Source: Augochlora pura | Taxonomy: Eukaryota > Arthropoda > Insecta > Hymenoptera > Halictidae | Assembly (NCBI RefSeq): GCF_028453695.1 | Contig: NC_135774.1 | Location: 18,662,001-18,726,000 of the forward strand | Direction of reading: 5' to 3' | Length of the DNA: 64,000 bases | In this document: piece by piece, positions 23,484 through 35,033 of the stretch | Numbering within the stretch: the stretch's first letter is position 1 | Layout: every line of letters starts with the position of its first letter | Program-made: the position numbers and the translations under genes | The notes under the pieces: generated by a model | What the model saw: only the letters and a program-made list of their open reading frames with translations | Databases searched by the model: none | What the model was told of the DNA's origin: nothing

Positions 23484-24430
23484 CTACTACTATTGTTGAA
23501 CAGCTTGATATAGATTTTGAGTCGAAATTATGGCATAATCATCATCAGTATTTTAAAAGAAATAATTTCTGGCTATTGTAAAATTATTGTAAAATATGTG
23601 TAGAAGCGTTATAACAGTTTATCTTCTCTGGTCAAAAAAAGATCTCTGTCCGTATTTACTTATTGGAAAATGCATTGAATATATATCTAAATTTCCAAAT
23701 AATACGATTGTTATCGTGATTGGTTTTTTAATCAACTTCCATATTCCATTTACATGCAAAGAGGCGCCATCAAAGTCGCTCGATAATTCGCCACATTTCG
23801 AACACCATCTAGTAAACTATATACAGATTGAGCTTTCAAAGGAACACAAATGTTATTTGTCAGAATTTAACAGATACGGGGATTAACTATTTTTCGATAC
23901 AGCTATAGTTGAATACTCAGATAACGTTTTACCGAAATCCAAATTGACTGAACAATGGATAAAACATCGATACAATAATTTTATATACATCGAATAACGA
24001 TACTTATTAAGCTATTATTCTATACAAATTTATATTCCTTTAATTTAAGACTAGTTAAAACTTCCCAATTTTCAAATAATATTTTCCGAAATAGATAACA
24101 TTGAATTTGTTACATATAATATTTTACGATTTTTGGATGCTATTTTGTGGAATAGTTAACATTAGATTTGTTATCTATTTATGCAAATGGATTTATTTGG
24201 ATAATATTTTCTGTTTTCAGAATAATATTTTCAAAAATTGATTATTACTAACTTATTCATGTGGATTTATAGTATTTTTCACATTTTAGACAATATTTTA
24301 CAATTCTCCTGATGCAGAGGATAAATCATTGTTTATTTTGAGAATATTATGTTGATTTTGGCATTTGGTGCGTTGAAAAATGCAAATATTGGAAAATGAA
24401 CCGAACAAAGGAGGAATATTCACTCACGCT
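23484..24430. other. AT-rich noncoding stretch
   Basis: A 96-codon frame at 23596-23886 (+) is the longest here but shows no family resemblance. An ATAATATTTT phrase recurs at 24070-24300. An octamer ATGCAAAT lies at 24181-24188, which is not significant in AT-rich DNA. Confidence 0.5.
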
Positions 24431-24680
24431 TTCACGTATTATCTGCAGCGCGGCGTTATCCCTGCGTATAACGACTACCATAATCCACTTCCGGATGGAC
24501 GAGTTAAAGCAATGCGGGTGAGGAATCTGGGCCAGACCGCTGGTTGGCTTTTCTAGTCTCGTTCTTATCGGTCGCGGTATTACGCAAATCGCGGTTCGCA
24601 ATGCAATTTCGAGTGTCGAAACCGAAAGTAATACTACGCTAATATCGGCATATTATTTCACCTATTTTCTTCGGCGTGGA
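24430..24680. promoter_or_regulatory. Small GC-rich patch
   Basis: CpG-containing patch between AT-rich flanks with no gene-like frame. A possible regulatory element, on composition alone. Confidence 0.2.
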
Positions 24681-24689
24681 AACATTTAA

Positions 24690-25509
24690 CTCGTGGATGC
24701 GAAAAATGCGACTGGAGAATCTTTTTATCCATTTTCACCGATCGTTTAACATATACTGTAATCAAGAATATCATGTTACGCAAATTAATGAGTTTGTCAT
24801 TATAAAGTAAATATAAAACGTCGATTTTGCACAACAAGCATTGAGTATACTAATCGGCTAATTTATCGAAGTTTAATAATCTTTGTTGAAAAACAGAAAA
24901 TGTTTTGACATTTCTATGCAAAGCTACAATGAATGTCGAATTAAAATGTTAGTATTATCTTTCTCGTAAAATTATTTACTTGTACATTCAATAAAAATAA
25001 GTAAAAATGAAGTTAACCTTTTCTTCAGAATTGACGTGTATTGTATTTATAAAACTACGATGATATTAGAAAACATGAAGAATATTATTAAAAAAAATAA
25101 TATATTTTTATTTAACTTTCGCTTTCAAGAATTGAGCTAGTTAACTTTTATTTTTCATAAACATACGCAATCGGTGAACAAAATGTCACAAGAGAGACTC
25201 ATTGATTGAAAAATTAATGTAACCAATCATTGTCTAATTTGCTACTTGTTATCGCTTTTACGTCGATTACAATAGTTGTAAAAGAATTGAATCCGAACGA
25301 ACATATAAAATTCAATAAAATTAACCAAATTACATTACTTTCATTCGTAATAACCTGTGAACAAAATAAACTTATTATTTTCTAATGAACTCTTTGCTGT
25401 TATAGTTAATAAATGTTGCGTCTTTTATATTGTCTACGCGCGTATAATAACTATTACTATTACACGAACTTGTTTACACAACTGCTGATAGCTTGACTCT
25501 ATAATATTC
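24690..25509. other. AT-rich noncoding stretch
   Basis: No gene. The sequence from 25016 (CCTTTTCTTCAGAATTG, after a TTAA) loosely resembles the left end of the element at 12913, but no right end was found. Confidence 0.45.
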
Positions 25510-25511
25510 TA

Positions 25512-25848
25512 CAGGGTGTCTCGAAAGTCACTCAGAATCGGAAAATGAGAGCAATTTAAAGAAACTTTTTCCTTAGCGCAAATTCTATCCGCGGCTTAGT
25601 ACGCGAGTTATTAACAAGAAACGATGACCAATCAGAGGCGAGCTCGGCCGGCGCGAGGCTCCGAAACCCAGTTCCGCCGATTGGCTCGGCTAGTGCGAGG
25701 TGGCCGAGCTCGCTTCCAATTGGTCTGTATTTCTCGTTAATAACTCGTTAACGAGACATTAGAGAAAAATTTTGTAAAGGAAAAAGTTACTTCGAATGAC
25801 CTCATGAAACTCTTATTTCCAATTGCGAGTGGTTTTTAAGAGATCCTG
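25512..25848. mobile_element. TA-flanked foldback MITE, copy 1
   Basis: A 337-bp element flanked by TA on each side. The ends are CAGGGTGTCTCGAAAGTCAC and, from the right, CAGGATCTCTTAAAAACCAC, and the similarity continues inward for over 60 bp (AACTTTTTCCTT is shared by both arms). The GC-rich centre also folds back: GAGCTCGGCC in the left half pairs with GGCCGAGCTC in the right half. A TA target suggests the Tc1/mariner superfamily. It has no transposase. A related copy lies at 41793-42142. Confidence 0.75.
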
Positions 25849-25849
25849 T

Positions 25850-26260
25850 ATAATTCTTAATGCTAACAACGATAACATGACTAAAATCTGGACATATCAG
25901 AGAAAGTTTAGAACTTTAATTTTCTACTTTGCTATGAAATATGCTATGCTCACCTTGACCCCGTCGGAATTCTTGTTTCGCCAGATTTATTTATCTCGCA
26001 CGCCTGCGGCGGTTCGTTAGCGGAAAACTAATCCAGCTATGGGTTTAAGGCGAAACGGAACCAAACTCGACGGAGAAAAATATTTGCTCAGATAGGATTG
26101 CATCCTTCGTTGCGTCGCCATCAATTTCAGATTAATACGTTTCGTGTTCCGCTTGCAGTGGAGCGTGACATACCGCTTGCACGTATTTAGGTAGCTCGCC
26201 GTCAGCAGCCGGCATTTCTCGTACCCACGAAAGTAGAGCGTTTTATAATAAGTGCAACCA
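25850..26260. promoter_or_regulatory. Moderately GC-rich patch
   Basis: From about 25940 the sequence is CpG-containing, without a supported frame. Regulatory role possible but unproven. Confidence 0.2.
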
Positions 26261-27450
26261 GGTGTCTACCAGATTCCTCGATAGACATTGTAATTAATAG
26301 ATACACGATAACTATGTAAATTCCCGCGGCTGCGACAGCAGCTTCTCGAGATGAACGGAGCTCCAGGGAAGCGGAGATTTAAAAGTCGTGTGAAAATGAA
26401 ATTACACGGTGAACTTGGAAAATTGTTAGACATGATGGTTAAATTAAAGTAATATTTTAACAAGAATTCCAACAATGATCTATATCAAAAAAATACACAT
26501 CTTTATTTTATCGTTAACATCCAATTTTGGTTTTACAGGGTTAAGAAAGATAAATTCAAATTTCTTTTATTATACGATTTCATTCGATTAAGCACGATTT
26601 AAAACAGAATTTTGTTTAAATTTTAAGGACAATTGTTTCCGTTAATTTCCTATTTGTGATTATTTAAAATTTATATGTGTTACCACCACTTTAAGAATCG
26701 AATTACCTTTCGTTTTTGTAAAATAAAATGTGCAATAATACGCATACAAAATCAAATTTAAGGAAGTAGAAGCAAACCATTATTTTTTGTTTTACAGATT
26801 TAGCGTGTAATAATAAAATACGATTGAGTGTATTATTTTTAATTAAATTTAACAATAATTTAACGATCTGCATGTTCATCTTCAAAGATATTACTTTCAC
26901 AATAACTTTTATTGATTTACTTGTTCAAAGTAAAGTCAAAGTCTTTGTAAAATGCTGTTTTTTTTCGGAGACTTTGAATTCAGTCAATGTCACCTTCTTA
27001 CATAGATTAACAACGCATCTAAATAATTTACAAGTTTATTTACAAGTAACCTTTATAAGAAATTTCATTCTCAAAGATTTAAATAGCCAATCTTTATATA
27101 AATAAGAAAATAATATCTACAAGCTGAACTTTAATATTTCGGTCATTTACGATTTTTCATTAAACTCTTACGTCCAACAAATTACATTCGTCTGAAAAGA
27201 ACAATATTAACATTTGAATGAAAATGTTTCGCATTTGATGAAAGCCGCAGCTGAACAAATTTACTAATTGCAAATAATCCTAAGGAACCTTTTGCACGAT
27301 ATAGCAATTAACTTACTCGAGACAGACATAAATTCTACGATCGTTAATACAAGAATTCCAGCCTACATTCGACCGAACGAGGAAGAAAATGATCTAGATG
27401 CGGAGCTTTAAAGTTTCCATTTTCCTGAAAAATGCATAGCATAGATAAGA
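26261..27450. other. AT-rich noncoding stretch
   Basis: No gene recognised. A TTTACAGGG-TTAA sequence near 26534-26545 resembles a right end of a TTAA-type element, but no left partner is visible. Confidence 0.45.
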
Positions 27451-28020
27451 ATCGCGGGCATACGCGTGAACCGTAGAAAGTACTTGGCATCGCATTCCGA
27501 GTGATAACCCCGGATCGGAGATCGGCCGCTTGTATATCTGGCCCGGGAAAACGATTCGGTCTCTCGTGATTTTCGCTTTGCTCTCGGACCGGTACGGGGC
27601 AGAGACGGTGAAAAATCGCTGGACGTCCACGGTTCCGACTTGTAGGAGAGTAGCACACGCCCTCGTTTTGGGTTTCTCCTCCTCTAGCGATTTATTGAAA
27701 TCGAACCTCCCGGAACGGGTCGGACTCGATTCGTCATTCGCGGATTACACCGCCGTTCCGCCGTTTAGCGTCCGCCATTATTCGAGTCACGATCGGCGCA
27801 CGGTTGTGCTTCACCTGTGTGAAATATTTTTCCGGAGCTACCGCCGCGTTTCAGACCGACGGCCAGCTGACGCTACGATATTGTTACGTACGCGGACCAG
27901 TCTCTGCTGTTCTTTGTTTTGCTACGTGTCTTCCCGTGAATTAGTTTCTCCGACGAAATCGTGTTCGCGCGCGCGCGCGCGCGCACGGTGTAACATTACA
28001 GTTTTCCGATAAACTCGCGC
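27450..28020. promoter_or_regulatory. GC island with E-boxes and (CG)n run
   Basis: A strongly CpG-rich island with a CACCTG E-box near 27812 and CAGCTG near 27866. A (CG)n run lies at 27966-27984. A 160-codon frame on + (27530-28012) overlaps three minus-strand frames and has no domain. A candidate promoter or enhancer. Confidence 0.3.
27966..27984. repeat. (CG)n microsatellite
   Basis: Nineteen nucleotides of alternating C and G at the edge of the GC island. Capable of Z-DNA. In methylated genomes such a run would decay, so its survival suggests low methylation here. Confidence 0.9.
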
Positions 28021-29335
28021 TAGCAGTTCTCAAATGCCAGTAAATAATGCAACTTGATAAATAATGCAGGCCCCTGGAACGTGAACAGCGTGAAAACGAA
28101 ACGTGACACGGCGATGGAGATTGCTGTGGCCCTTTTGATTCCGCGAGACGGTGCTGTAATTGATAAAGATGGCGCGTTGATAAGGAAAGTGTTGGTTGGT
28201 CGCAATATGCGATTTGCGATTAAAGAAATTTATTCGGAGACTGATTATTGCAACAATGATTCAATAAGCTCCGAGAACGAGGTTTTTTTTACAATTAATA
28301 CAAGTTTCATGACGAATTTTTGTGAAACACTTATTCGTAATACTAGTATTTGTTAAAATCTGGAATAAAGATAACGGTACGCGTAAATTCAATTATTTGC
28401 TTTATATTTTATAAAAGAAAAGAATAATGAGTATAAATAGGAAAAAGATAATTAAACAAATAGGAAAAGAATAATTTATGTATTAGTTCAAATAATCATG
28501 TAGAAATAATCTCTTTGTTTACATTTCAAAAAAGAGGTGAACGATGATTGAATAAATTAATGACATGAGTAGCTAAAATATTTTCGTTCACATTTAAAAA
28601 AAGAAAGAAACAATTGATTAACGATTTAAAATAATAGTACGTGTAAATATATCGTTTGTGTCTTGAGAAGGGACAGAATAATTGACAAGCAGAAAGGAGA
28701 GAAAAAAGTAGATTATTTACCGTAAAAATCAGCCCTTAAAGTTATTTTTAAATAAATTTATTCATGGTAAAATCTACGGAATGTATAAATTGTTTGAAAA
28801 TTATTTTTAAGAGATTACATAAATGCTTGCGAATCCGATAGAATTCTGTCACAGTGCGTGCAGATCTGTGTGGACATTGATGGTTTTCTACAGAAATAAT
28901 AATACCGGTGTAAAACAAGCGGTTTCGAATCTACTAAACTTTAAGGCAAGCAGGTCACGTAACACCGTCGCTCAAAAATACAGTGCATGTTACGATTTCA
29001 ATCCACATATAATATTCCTCAAGGAAACGAACTCGTCTCATATAGAATGATATATTCGATATGTTTTTAAAAATATTTTATTTAGTCAAGGAAAGCATCA
29101 GGTTTGTTTAATAATAATAAAATGGTATTTACTATATAACAATAATGCTGAAAATAGCAGTTAAATGACAACAGTAAAGATAATTTCAGATTAAATAGCT
29201 TCTGATAGTTAAAGATTATGTTTGTGCGCATAGTATAACCTCGTAATTACTTTAAAATGTATTCATATATGGCTATGTATAACTAGATTTCAATACGGTG
29301 CAAATGCTTACAATTAAACCCATCTGCAATTAATA
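28021..29335. other. AT-rich noncoding stretch
   Basis: No supported gene. The 100-codon frame at 28054-28356 (+) has no domain. A purine-rich, loosely repeated block (GAAAAAGA and AAATAGGAAAAAG phrases) lies at 28410-28730. Confidence 0.5.
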
Positions 29336-29339
29336 CAAG

Positions 29340-29540
29340 ACACGAGATTGTTTACCTCATTTGCATGAAGTATACAACACCGCCGATTAAATTCTCACGC
29401 TGCTTTCGTAACGCACGCAAAACAGATGCATCTCCGCAAACTAAATAGTAAGAGTGAGCAACCATAGAAATCATTTGCATGCCACAACAATGCATCGATG
29501 TGTTAACTGAAATTTCACAGCGACACCTGACACCAGAGCC
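29340..29540. promoter_or_regulatory. Candidate enhancer: two octamers and a Sox-like site
   Basis: Perfect ATTTGCAT octamers (POU-type) lie at 29359-29366 and 29473-29480. Five bases after the second is a Sox-like AACAATG at 29486-29492, and a CACCTG E-box follows near 29525. The patch is GC-richer than its flanks. Adjacent octamer and Sox sites resemble known POU-Sox composite elements of neural enhancers, but the spacing differs from the classic form. The call is inference from motifs alone. Confidence 0.35.
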
Positions 29541-29756
29541 GATGGTTAATGATTGCCGATTATAATTCGTTCGTTATTATAACTAATTCCTAATAACGGG
29601 ACGAAAAGTAGACTGATTAATGATTAACGATTATAATTCGTTAGCTGTTGCAACTAATGTATAATAATTGATCAAAATAATCTGACTAATAATGAATGAT
29701 TATAATTTATTAGTTACTATAACTAATTTGTAATAATTTATAATAACTAACTGTTG
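29541..29756. repeat. Direct repeats of about 70 bp, three copies
   Basis: The phrase GATTATAATTCGTT with surrounding sequence recurs at 29558, 29629 and 29698, giving periods of 71 and 69 bp. Each unit also holds an AACTAAT block. The copies are diverged. A related single unit appears near 10830-10850. Confidence 0.75.
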
Positions 29757-30685
29757 CGATCCGAATCATGAGGATTTATTTATGAGAAAATGAATACATC
29801 TATTTATTTAGACACACATTGTAATTTAATATAATATTATAATATACTATATACACATATAATTAATATAATACACATACTCAATTGATAAAGTGTTTGT
29901 TAATGTTAAAAGGCAGTACAAATCCAATTTTATTAGAATTTGTATGGTCTGAGAAAATTGATTTTATACATTACAGTGGTTAAATTTATTACTACTAAAA
30001 CTTGAAGGAAAGAACGAACAAGTATAATAAATATAGACACGGTGAATATAAACTTTCTTTTCTTTCGAAGAGATTATTACACTCGACAAGGTTCTAATTA
30101 TTATAATTACGATAATACTAATAAGGTAAAGGCATAATCCCTCAACTACAATAACCACGTAGTTCATTGACACATTACTACATAAACTGTACATAACTGT
30201 ACATAAACTGTACTAAGTTCGAGACTATAATCTTTTTTCGATACATATATAAAAAAAGCCGCTGCCACGTGGCTATAGCATGACGTAAACTTTCTTTTGA
30301 AACGTTACAAACAGATATTTAATAGGAAAAACACAAAAATTTAATAATATAAATTTAACATAATTATTTCATTTATTTTAATTTCGGGCGCCGCCTCACA
30401 GAGAATACCATGTTAAAGTTGGATAACAACAAATATCTTAATTATTATTATAGTATATCTATTCCATTACATATGTAAAGAACCGAATCGTAGTGGAAAC
30501 AGAACTAAAAAATAAATATTATATATTATAAACAATATTCCTGCAATAGTATAACAATCATAAAGCATTCAATATGTTTCTTAATATAGATTTGGCGGAT
30601 CTCTAAATTTCTTCACTTCCCTTCTTACTTTCAGAAGCAACGCGATTCTTTTATAAGTGTTTCATTATATCGTCGGTTTTATTCA
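29757..30685. other. AT-rich noncoding stretch
   Basis: Low-complexity A/T sequence with no supported gene. Confidence 0.5.
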
Positions 30686-30689
30686 TAAA

Positions 30690-31560
30690 TAAATAAACAA
30701 TCGACTCCGAAAGTCTGGATCCCCCTTGTCTCCGCAAGAACAACGAGCACCAAAATAAACGCGGCCCTCTCCTCCCCGTTCCCTATTTAATGACTCTCGC
30801 GCCTCGTTCCGAGCGTCTTTCACCTGTGCCTGGGGAGCATCGTTCTCCGGAACGGTGGACAGAGAAACTGAGAAAGAGGAAGGGAGAAAGAGAGAGAAAG
30901 AGAGAGAGAGAGACGAGAAAGGCGCAGGATCGGAAAAAGAAGGAATGAAAACGGTGGCAGAGAGCGGTCGGCACAAAGGGAAGGGGATGGCTCGCGAGCA
31001 CGGTGGGCCTGTTTGGGACCGAGCGTTGAAGGCGGAAGAAGCCGGGGGAGGGGTGAGCGTGCGGCACGAACGATCGAGATTGTCAGTAGGTCACTGGGAC
31101 GTGGCTCGTGGCCGAGACGAGCGTGGTTTGCACCTTCAGTCAGTCCCCGTTGGCCAAGGTAGCCACCTCTGGGCCCGTAGAGTCGAGTCGCGGCAGACAG
31201 GCATAGTTCCTCGGGGTTTTTTTTTCGTTTTTTTACACCACGGGACAAGGGAAGGCACGGTCACGCTCGCGGGCCCCGATGAGGAACAACTGACACACGT
31301 GTGGATCACGGGGTTAATTTGTGAGACCGGCGGCGGCGTGCACGAACGGGGGTGACAAAAAATACGGTTCGAACGGAACGGAGCAAACGGAAGGAGACCC
31401 TCTTAACCGGAGGAGGTGACACCAGTGTCTCGACGAAGGATTCGACAGAGGTGCATCGATCGATCTATATTCACGCTCGTCGACTTCCGGTACCCTCGTA
31501 GAGCCGCGCGAGGACGACTCCCCGGGTACTACGAGCCGAGTCGAGACCGTCTGAATTTTT
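30690..31560 (+). promoter_or_regulatory. Large GC island, candidate promoter with GAGA tract
   Basis: A CpG-rich island of almost 900 bp. A purine tract of GAGA type lies at 30870-30917, and Inr-like TCAGTCAGTC near 31137. Several long frames on both strands (up to 166 codons) overlap and carry no domain. The island lies just upstream of the minisatellite and the second island with the signal-peptide exon, so it could be the promoter of that gene. Strand and start are inferred. Confidence 0.35.
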
Positions 31561-32004
31561 CAGGTTACTCGAAATCGGCGACCGGTTCGAAAAAGTGTGA
31601 GTCACTCGAGAAATCCAAGTGGCTCGAAGAAGAAATTTTTTTTAATTGCTCGAATTTGTTCGAATCGTTCAATAATTATCAAGTGACTAGGAAGTGTTCA
31701 AATAAATCTGTAATTTTTCAGTGATTCCGACATGTTCGAGATGACGGAATTATTATTATTTTTTTTTAATTGCTCGAATATGTTCGAATAGATCTATAAT
31801 TCTCTAGTGACTAACAATTATTCGAGTTGCTCGATATACTCAAATATAAGAGGGGCTCAAATAAGTATTTTAATTTACTCGTTGTGAAGTAATAATGCAT
31901 AAGTATTCACGCCGTTTGGATATTTCAAATAACTCGCACAGTCTCGAACAGTTTGTCGATTTAACTCGAAAGATTCGATAACTGGACTCGGTTCGAAATT
32001 CAAG
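31561..32004. repeat. Decayed extension of the 17-bp array
   Basis: CTCGAA/TTCGAA phrases recur at roughly 17-19 bp spacing at the left edge. A block of about 60 bp beginning AATTGCTCGAAT occurs twice (31644 and 31768, offset 124 bp). This looks like an older, diverged part of the array that follows. The 102-codon frame at 31416-31724 runs into it and is not supported. Confidence 0.55.
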
Positions 32005-32693
32005 TACTCGAATAAATCTAGTACGCGAATAAATCTAGTGCTGGAATAAATCTGTTACTCGAATCAAGCAAAGACTTAAACCAATCCTAATCAAATTAGA
32101 ACTCGAATCAATCTAGTATTCTTATCAATCTAGTACGTGAATAAATTTAGTGTTGAAGAAATATAGTATCGGAATCAATCTAGTAGCCTAACTAACCTAG
32201 AAGTGGAATCAATCTACTATCCTAGTCAATGTAGAACTCGAATTAATGTAGTACTTGAATAAATTTAGTGCTCGAAGAAATATAGTATTCAAGTCAATCT
32301 AGTATTCGAATAAATATAGTATTTGAATTAATGTACTACCCGAGTCAATTAAATATTCGAATCGATCTAATACCTAAATCAATCTAGAATTTGGATGAAA
32401 CAAGTGCTTGAATCAATCTAGTATCCTAATTAATTTAGAACACAAATCAATCTAGAATTTGAATAAATATACTATTCGAAACAATCTAGTACTCGAATTA
32501 CTCCAGTATTCATATCAGTCTAGAACTCGAATCAATCTGGTATCTTAATTAATCTAGAATTCAAATCAATCTAGTATTCGAATCAATCCAGTATTCAAAT
32601 AAATCTAGTATTCGAATGATTGTAGCACTCGAATCAATCTAATACCCGTATCAGTCTATAATTCGAATCAATCAAGTACACGAATAAATCTAG
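32005..32693. repeat. 17-bp minisatellite, about 40 units
   Basis: Units follow the consensus TAYTCGAATCAATCTAG. They stay in register over about 690 bp, apart from one irregular block near 32060-32100. Individual units differ by 1-6 bases, so the array is old. The TTCGAA core is palindromic. There are no spacers and no coding frame. It lies between two CpG islands, upstream of the candidate signal-peptide exon. Confidence 0.92.
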
Positions 32694-32699
32694 GACTCG

Positions 32700-33458
32700 C
32701 ACACCTCTATAACGTCGCTGGTGCCCCCATCTACAACCCTGATCCCTGCTCGTCGTCGATCGCCGCAGCCTTTCCGTACTTGTTGATCTCGCGGATCTAA
32801 TATCTCGTTCTTTGACGTTCGGCTCCGAGCTCCGGTGTTCACCCAGTATTTCACTTTCGGTCTCGTTTCCTTTATCTCCGCGGCGTGCGGGAAATTTAAT
32901 TTTTCTTCTATTTTTTCGTTCCTCCGCCTCGTCCGAACCCCTTCTTCGCGTCCCTCTCTCGCCCCGTCTTACGGTTAAACTTTATTTCCCAGCCAATTTC
33001 AGCGGAAACGAAGCTCTTTTCTTTCTCTCTCTGTCTTTACTCGCGTGCACGGACTTTGGATTCCGCGAGATTGAATTCCTCGGGCAGCATCAGAGACGAA
33101 CAGCGGGCAACTTCTTCTTTCGGCGGGGCGCGGGCGAGACGCGTCGCGCGATGCCGCGGACGAGTTTTTAATTAAGAAGTTTTGACTTTCGAGATCGCGC
33201 GGCCCGATGTTGGTTCGCCCGTTTGTTTCACGGATGGACTGTGCATGCGACGGCGATACACAACGATCTCCGGGATCTCCGCCATACTTCTTTTTTTTTT
33301 TTCGCGAGTCTGTCCGTAGACCGTCGTCCCTCCTGCGGGTTTGTTAACGAGTTCGACGGAGGACGGACGATTGCGTTCGGCTGATCCATGATCGACGCAC
33401 TGATGGAAGTGTTCTCGCGTGTGGTCAGATTGATAGCGAGCTCCATTTTTTATTGCAG
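32700..33458 (+). promoter_or_regulatory. GC island upstream of signal-peptide exon
   Basis: A CpG-rich island with pyrimidine-rich segments. It ends in a splice-acceptor-like tract (TTTTTTATTGCAG) at 33446-33458. A 119-codon frame at 32812-33171 (+) has no domain. The island may hold the promoter or 5' leader exon of the gene whose coding exon begins at 33459. I found no convincing donor inside it. Confidence 0.3.
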
Positions 33459-33540
33459 AGAGGATACACGCATGATGGAGAGGACGTGGCGAAGTATACG
33501 GAAGACAGCTTTAATCTTGTTGCTGACTTTGTTAGTGGCT
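33459..33540 (+). CDS. Candidate coding exon with signal peptide (partial gene)
   Basis: The best coding candidate in the window. A T-rich tract ending in TTGCAG at 33458 is a good acceptor. The exon then has 13 nt of leader, tandem ATG codons at 33472, and 23 codons before a GTGAGT donor at 33541 (phase 0). The peptide is basic at its start (MMERTWRSIRK) and then strongly hydrophobic (TALILLLTLLVA), the form of a signal peptide or membrane anchor. I infer the first coding exon of a secreted or membrane protein whose other exons lie far downstream or outside the window. If unspliced, the frame continues to a stop at 33607-33609. The gene is not identified; an in-frame upstream ATG at 33388 would need the acceptor to be unused. 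Confidence 0.45.
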
Positions 33541-34387
33541 GTGAGTACAAATTGCTTCTTTTTATTCGGTTTCCCTGTCTTTTCGTTCGCGACGTTTATC
33601 GAGTCTTGATCAAAATCATTAAACCATGTTTGAGTATCTACTCTATTTGATTCTCAATACATCGAGTGATTGTAATGAGAAAATGGAAAATAATGACTGG
33701 ACTGCGGATTTTTATCCGGAATAAAAATTGTCAACTTCAATTTATACTGTGTGGACAATTATTTCAATTGTTTTACTTAAAAAATTGTAACGAGCTACAA
33801 AAATAGATAGGTAATTTGTTCTTAAACTAATTGTGATTTACAAATTTTGATTATTCACATTTTATCCACGTGGTCAGAATATCACATTCTGATAGTTATG
33901 CATAATGCGTGCTATAGTATTCATGACGATACAGATGAAATTAAATCGCGTAATATATTTTTAAAAAATAATCGCTATATAGAATTCAATACATGATAAT
34001 ATAGTTTATAAATTTGAATATTATAGCAACCATGTCATTCGTCATCACATTGAAACTGAATGCTACGGTAAATCCGCGAATTTAAATTTTTTCAATGCTT
34101 TCAATGCTATTAAGTCATTAAATATGAAATCCATATATTTTTTACTTTAACAACCGTCGAGCATCCAGAACATGCAAAGTGAAGTGACAATCGATAACGA
34201 ATAAAACTAATTAGAATTAAAAAAGACAGAATAAGGGAATACAATGCCTAAAGTGACAAAATCTATTATCATCATTTGGTAGATAACTTTTATGAGTGAC
34301 GTCAGCTGTTAAATGTAACGTTTAAATGCCGATACAATTATTAGAGTTACAGAATGTTCAATGGAATTCAATAGCTAAAGATTTGAC
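33541..34387. other. AT-rich stretch, possible intron start
   Basis: Begins with the GTGAGT donor if the preceding exon is real. No gene, repeat family or motif recognised within it. Confidence 0.45.
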
Positions 34388-34391
34388 TTAA

Positions 34392-34683
34392 CCCTAGAAA
34401 GATAACCATATGACAACGTACGTAAAAGATAACCATACGCTTCAGAGGCGCATGCTTTTCTAAGGCGTCAATTTTATACTAACAATGGATATTTATTTAA
34501 GTTAGTCTAGTCATTTTAAAGGTTTGGCATTATTGTAAAAATAAAATGCATTTATATTATATTTTTTTATATTTTAAGTAATTTTAAACTTAAATCACTA
34601 GACCTCTATGAAAAATTAACAAAAATCAACAGTCTTCGGTTTATTTCGCAGGCGCCTCTGCGACGTAGGTTATCTTTCTAGGG
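34392..34683. mobile_element. TTAA-flanked MITE with perfect 16-bp TIR
   Basis: A 292-bp element between TTAA at 34388-34391 and 34684-34687. CCCTAGAAAGATAACC at the left is the exact reverse complement of the right end. A second copy of AAGATAACCATA lies just inside the left end, and subterminal CAGAGGCGC and GCGCCTCTG blocks extend the inverted repeat with a gap. The TTAA target and CCC/GGG termini fit the piggyBac superfamily. The interior is AT-rich and noncoding. The perfect ends suggest it is the youngest of its group here. Confidence 0.85.
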
Positions 34684-34788
34684 TTAATATTATTGGTTTT
34701 ACAAAACATGTATTAAAAATCATACACGCGTTGACTCTGTGTGAATAATGATGGTGTCTTCAAGGTGAAACAGCTTTCTGTTTATTAA

Positions 34789-35029
34789 CCCTTTGCACTC
34801 GAAGCCATTTCAACTACAAATTTAAAATAATTTCACTGACTTATAGTATTTCCATCTTGTGCAATAAAATTCATTCTATGCATATGAAATTTAGTTTCGC
34901 GACTTACATAACAGTTACACTTTTAACAATTCTTTAAATCCAAGCTTCGGCAATATCTATAAAAATAAGTTTGGAACGTGTTACAACAATTCTAATGGTG
35001 CCTCGATGTCGCCACTCGAGTGCAAAGGG
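34789..35029 (+). mobile_element. TTAA MITE, CCCTTTGCACTCGA family, copy 1
   Basis: A 241-bp element between TTAA at 34785-34788 and 35030-35033. The left end CCCTTTGCACTCGA pairs with TCGAGTGCAAAGGG at the right, perfect over 14 bp. Internal blocks (AAATAATTTCACTGACTTA, GGTGCCTCG) recur in the other three copies. No coding frame. Its right TTAA also serves as the left TTAA of the next element. Confidence 0.85.
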
Positions 35030-35033
35030 TTAA

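Noticed and set aside
32005..32693. CRISPR-like array
   Set aside because: Units are directly adjacent with no spacers, and the sequence is eukaryotic in character; it is a minisatellite. The same holds for 38357-38635.
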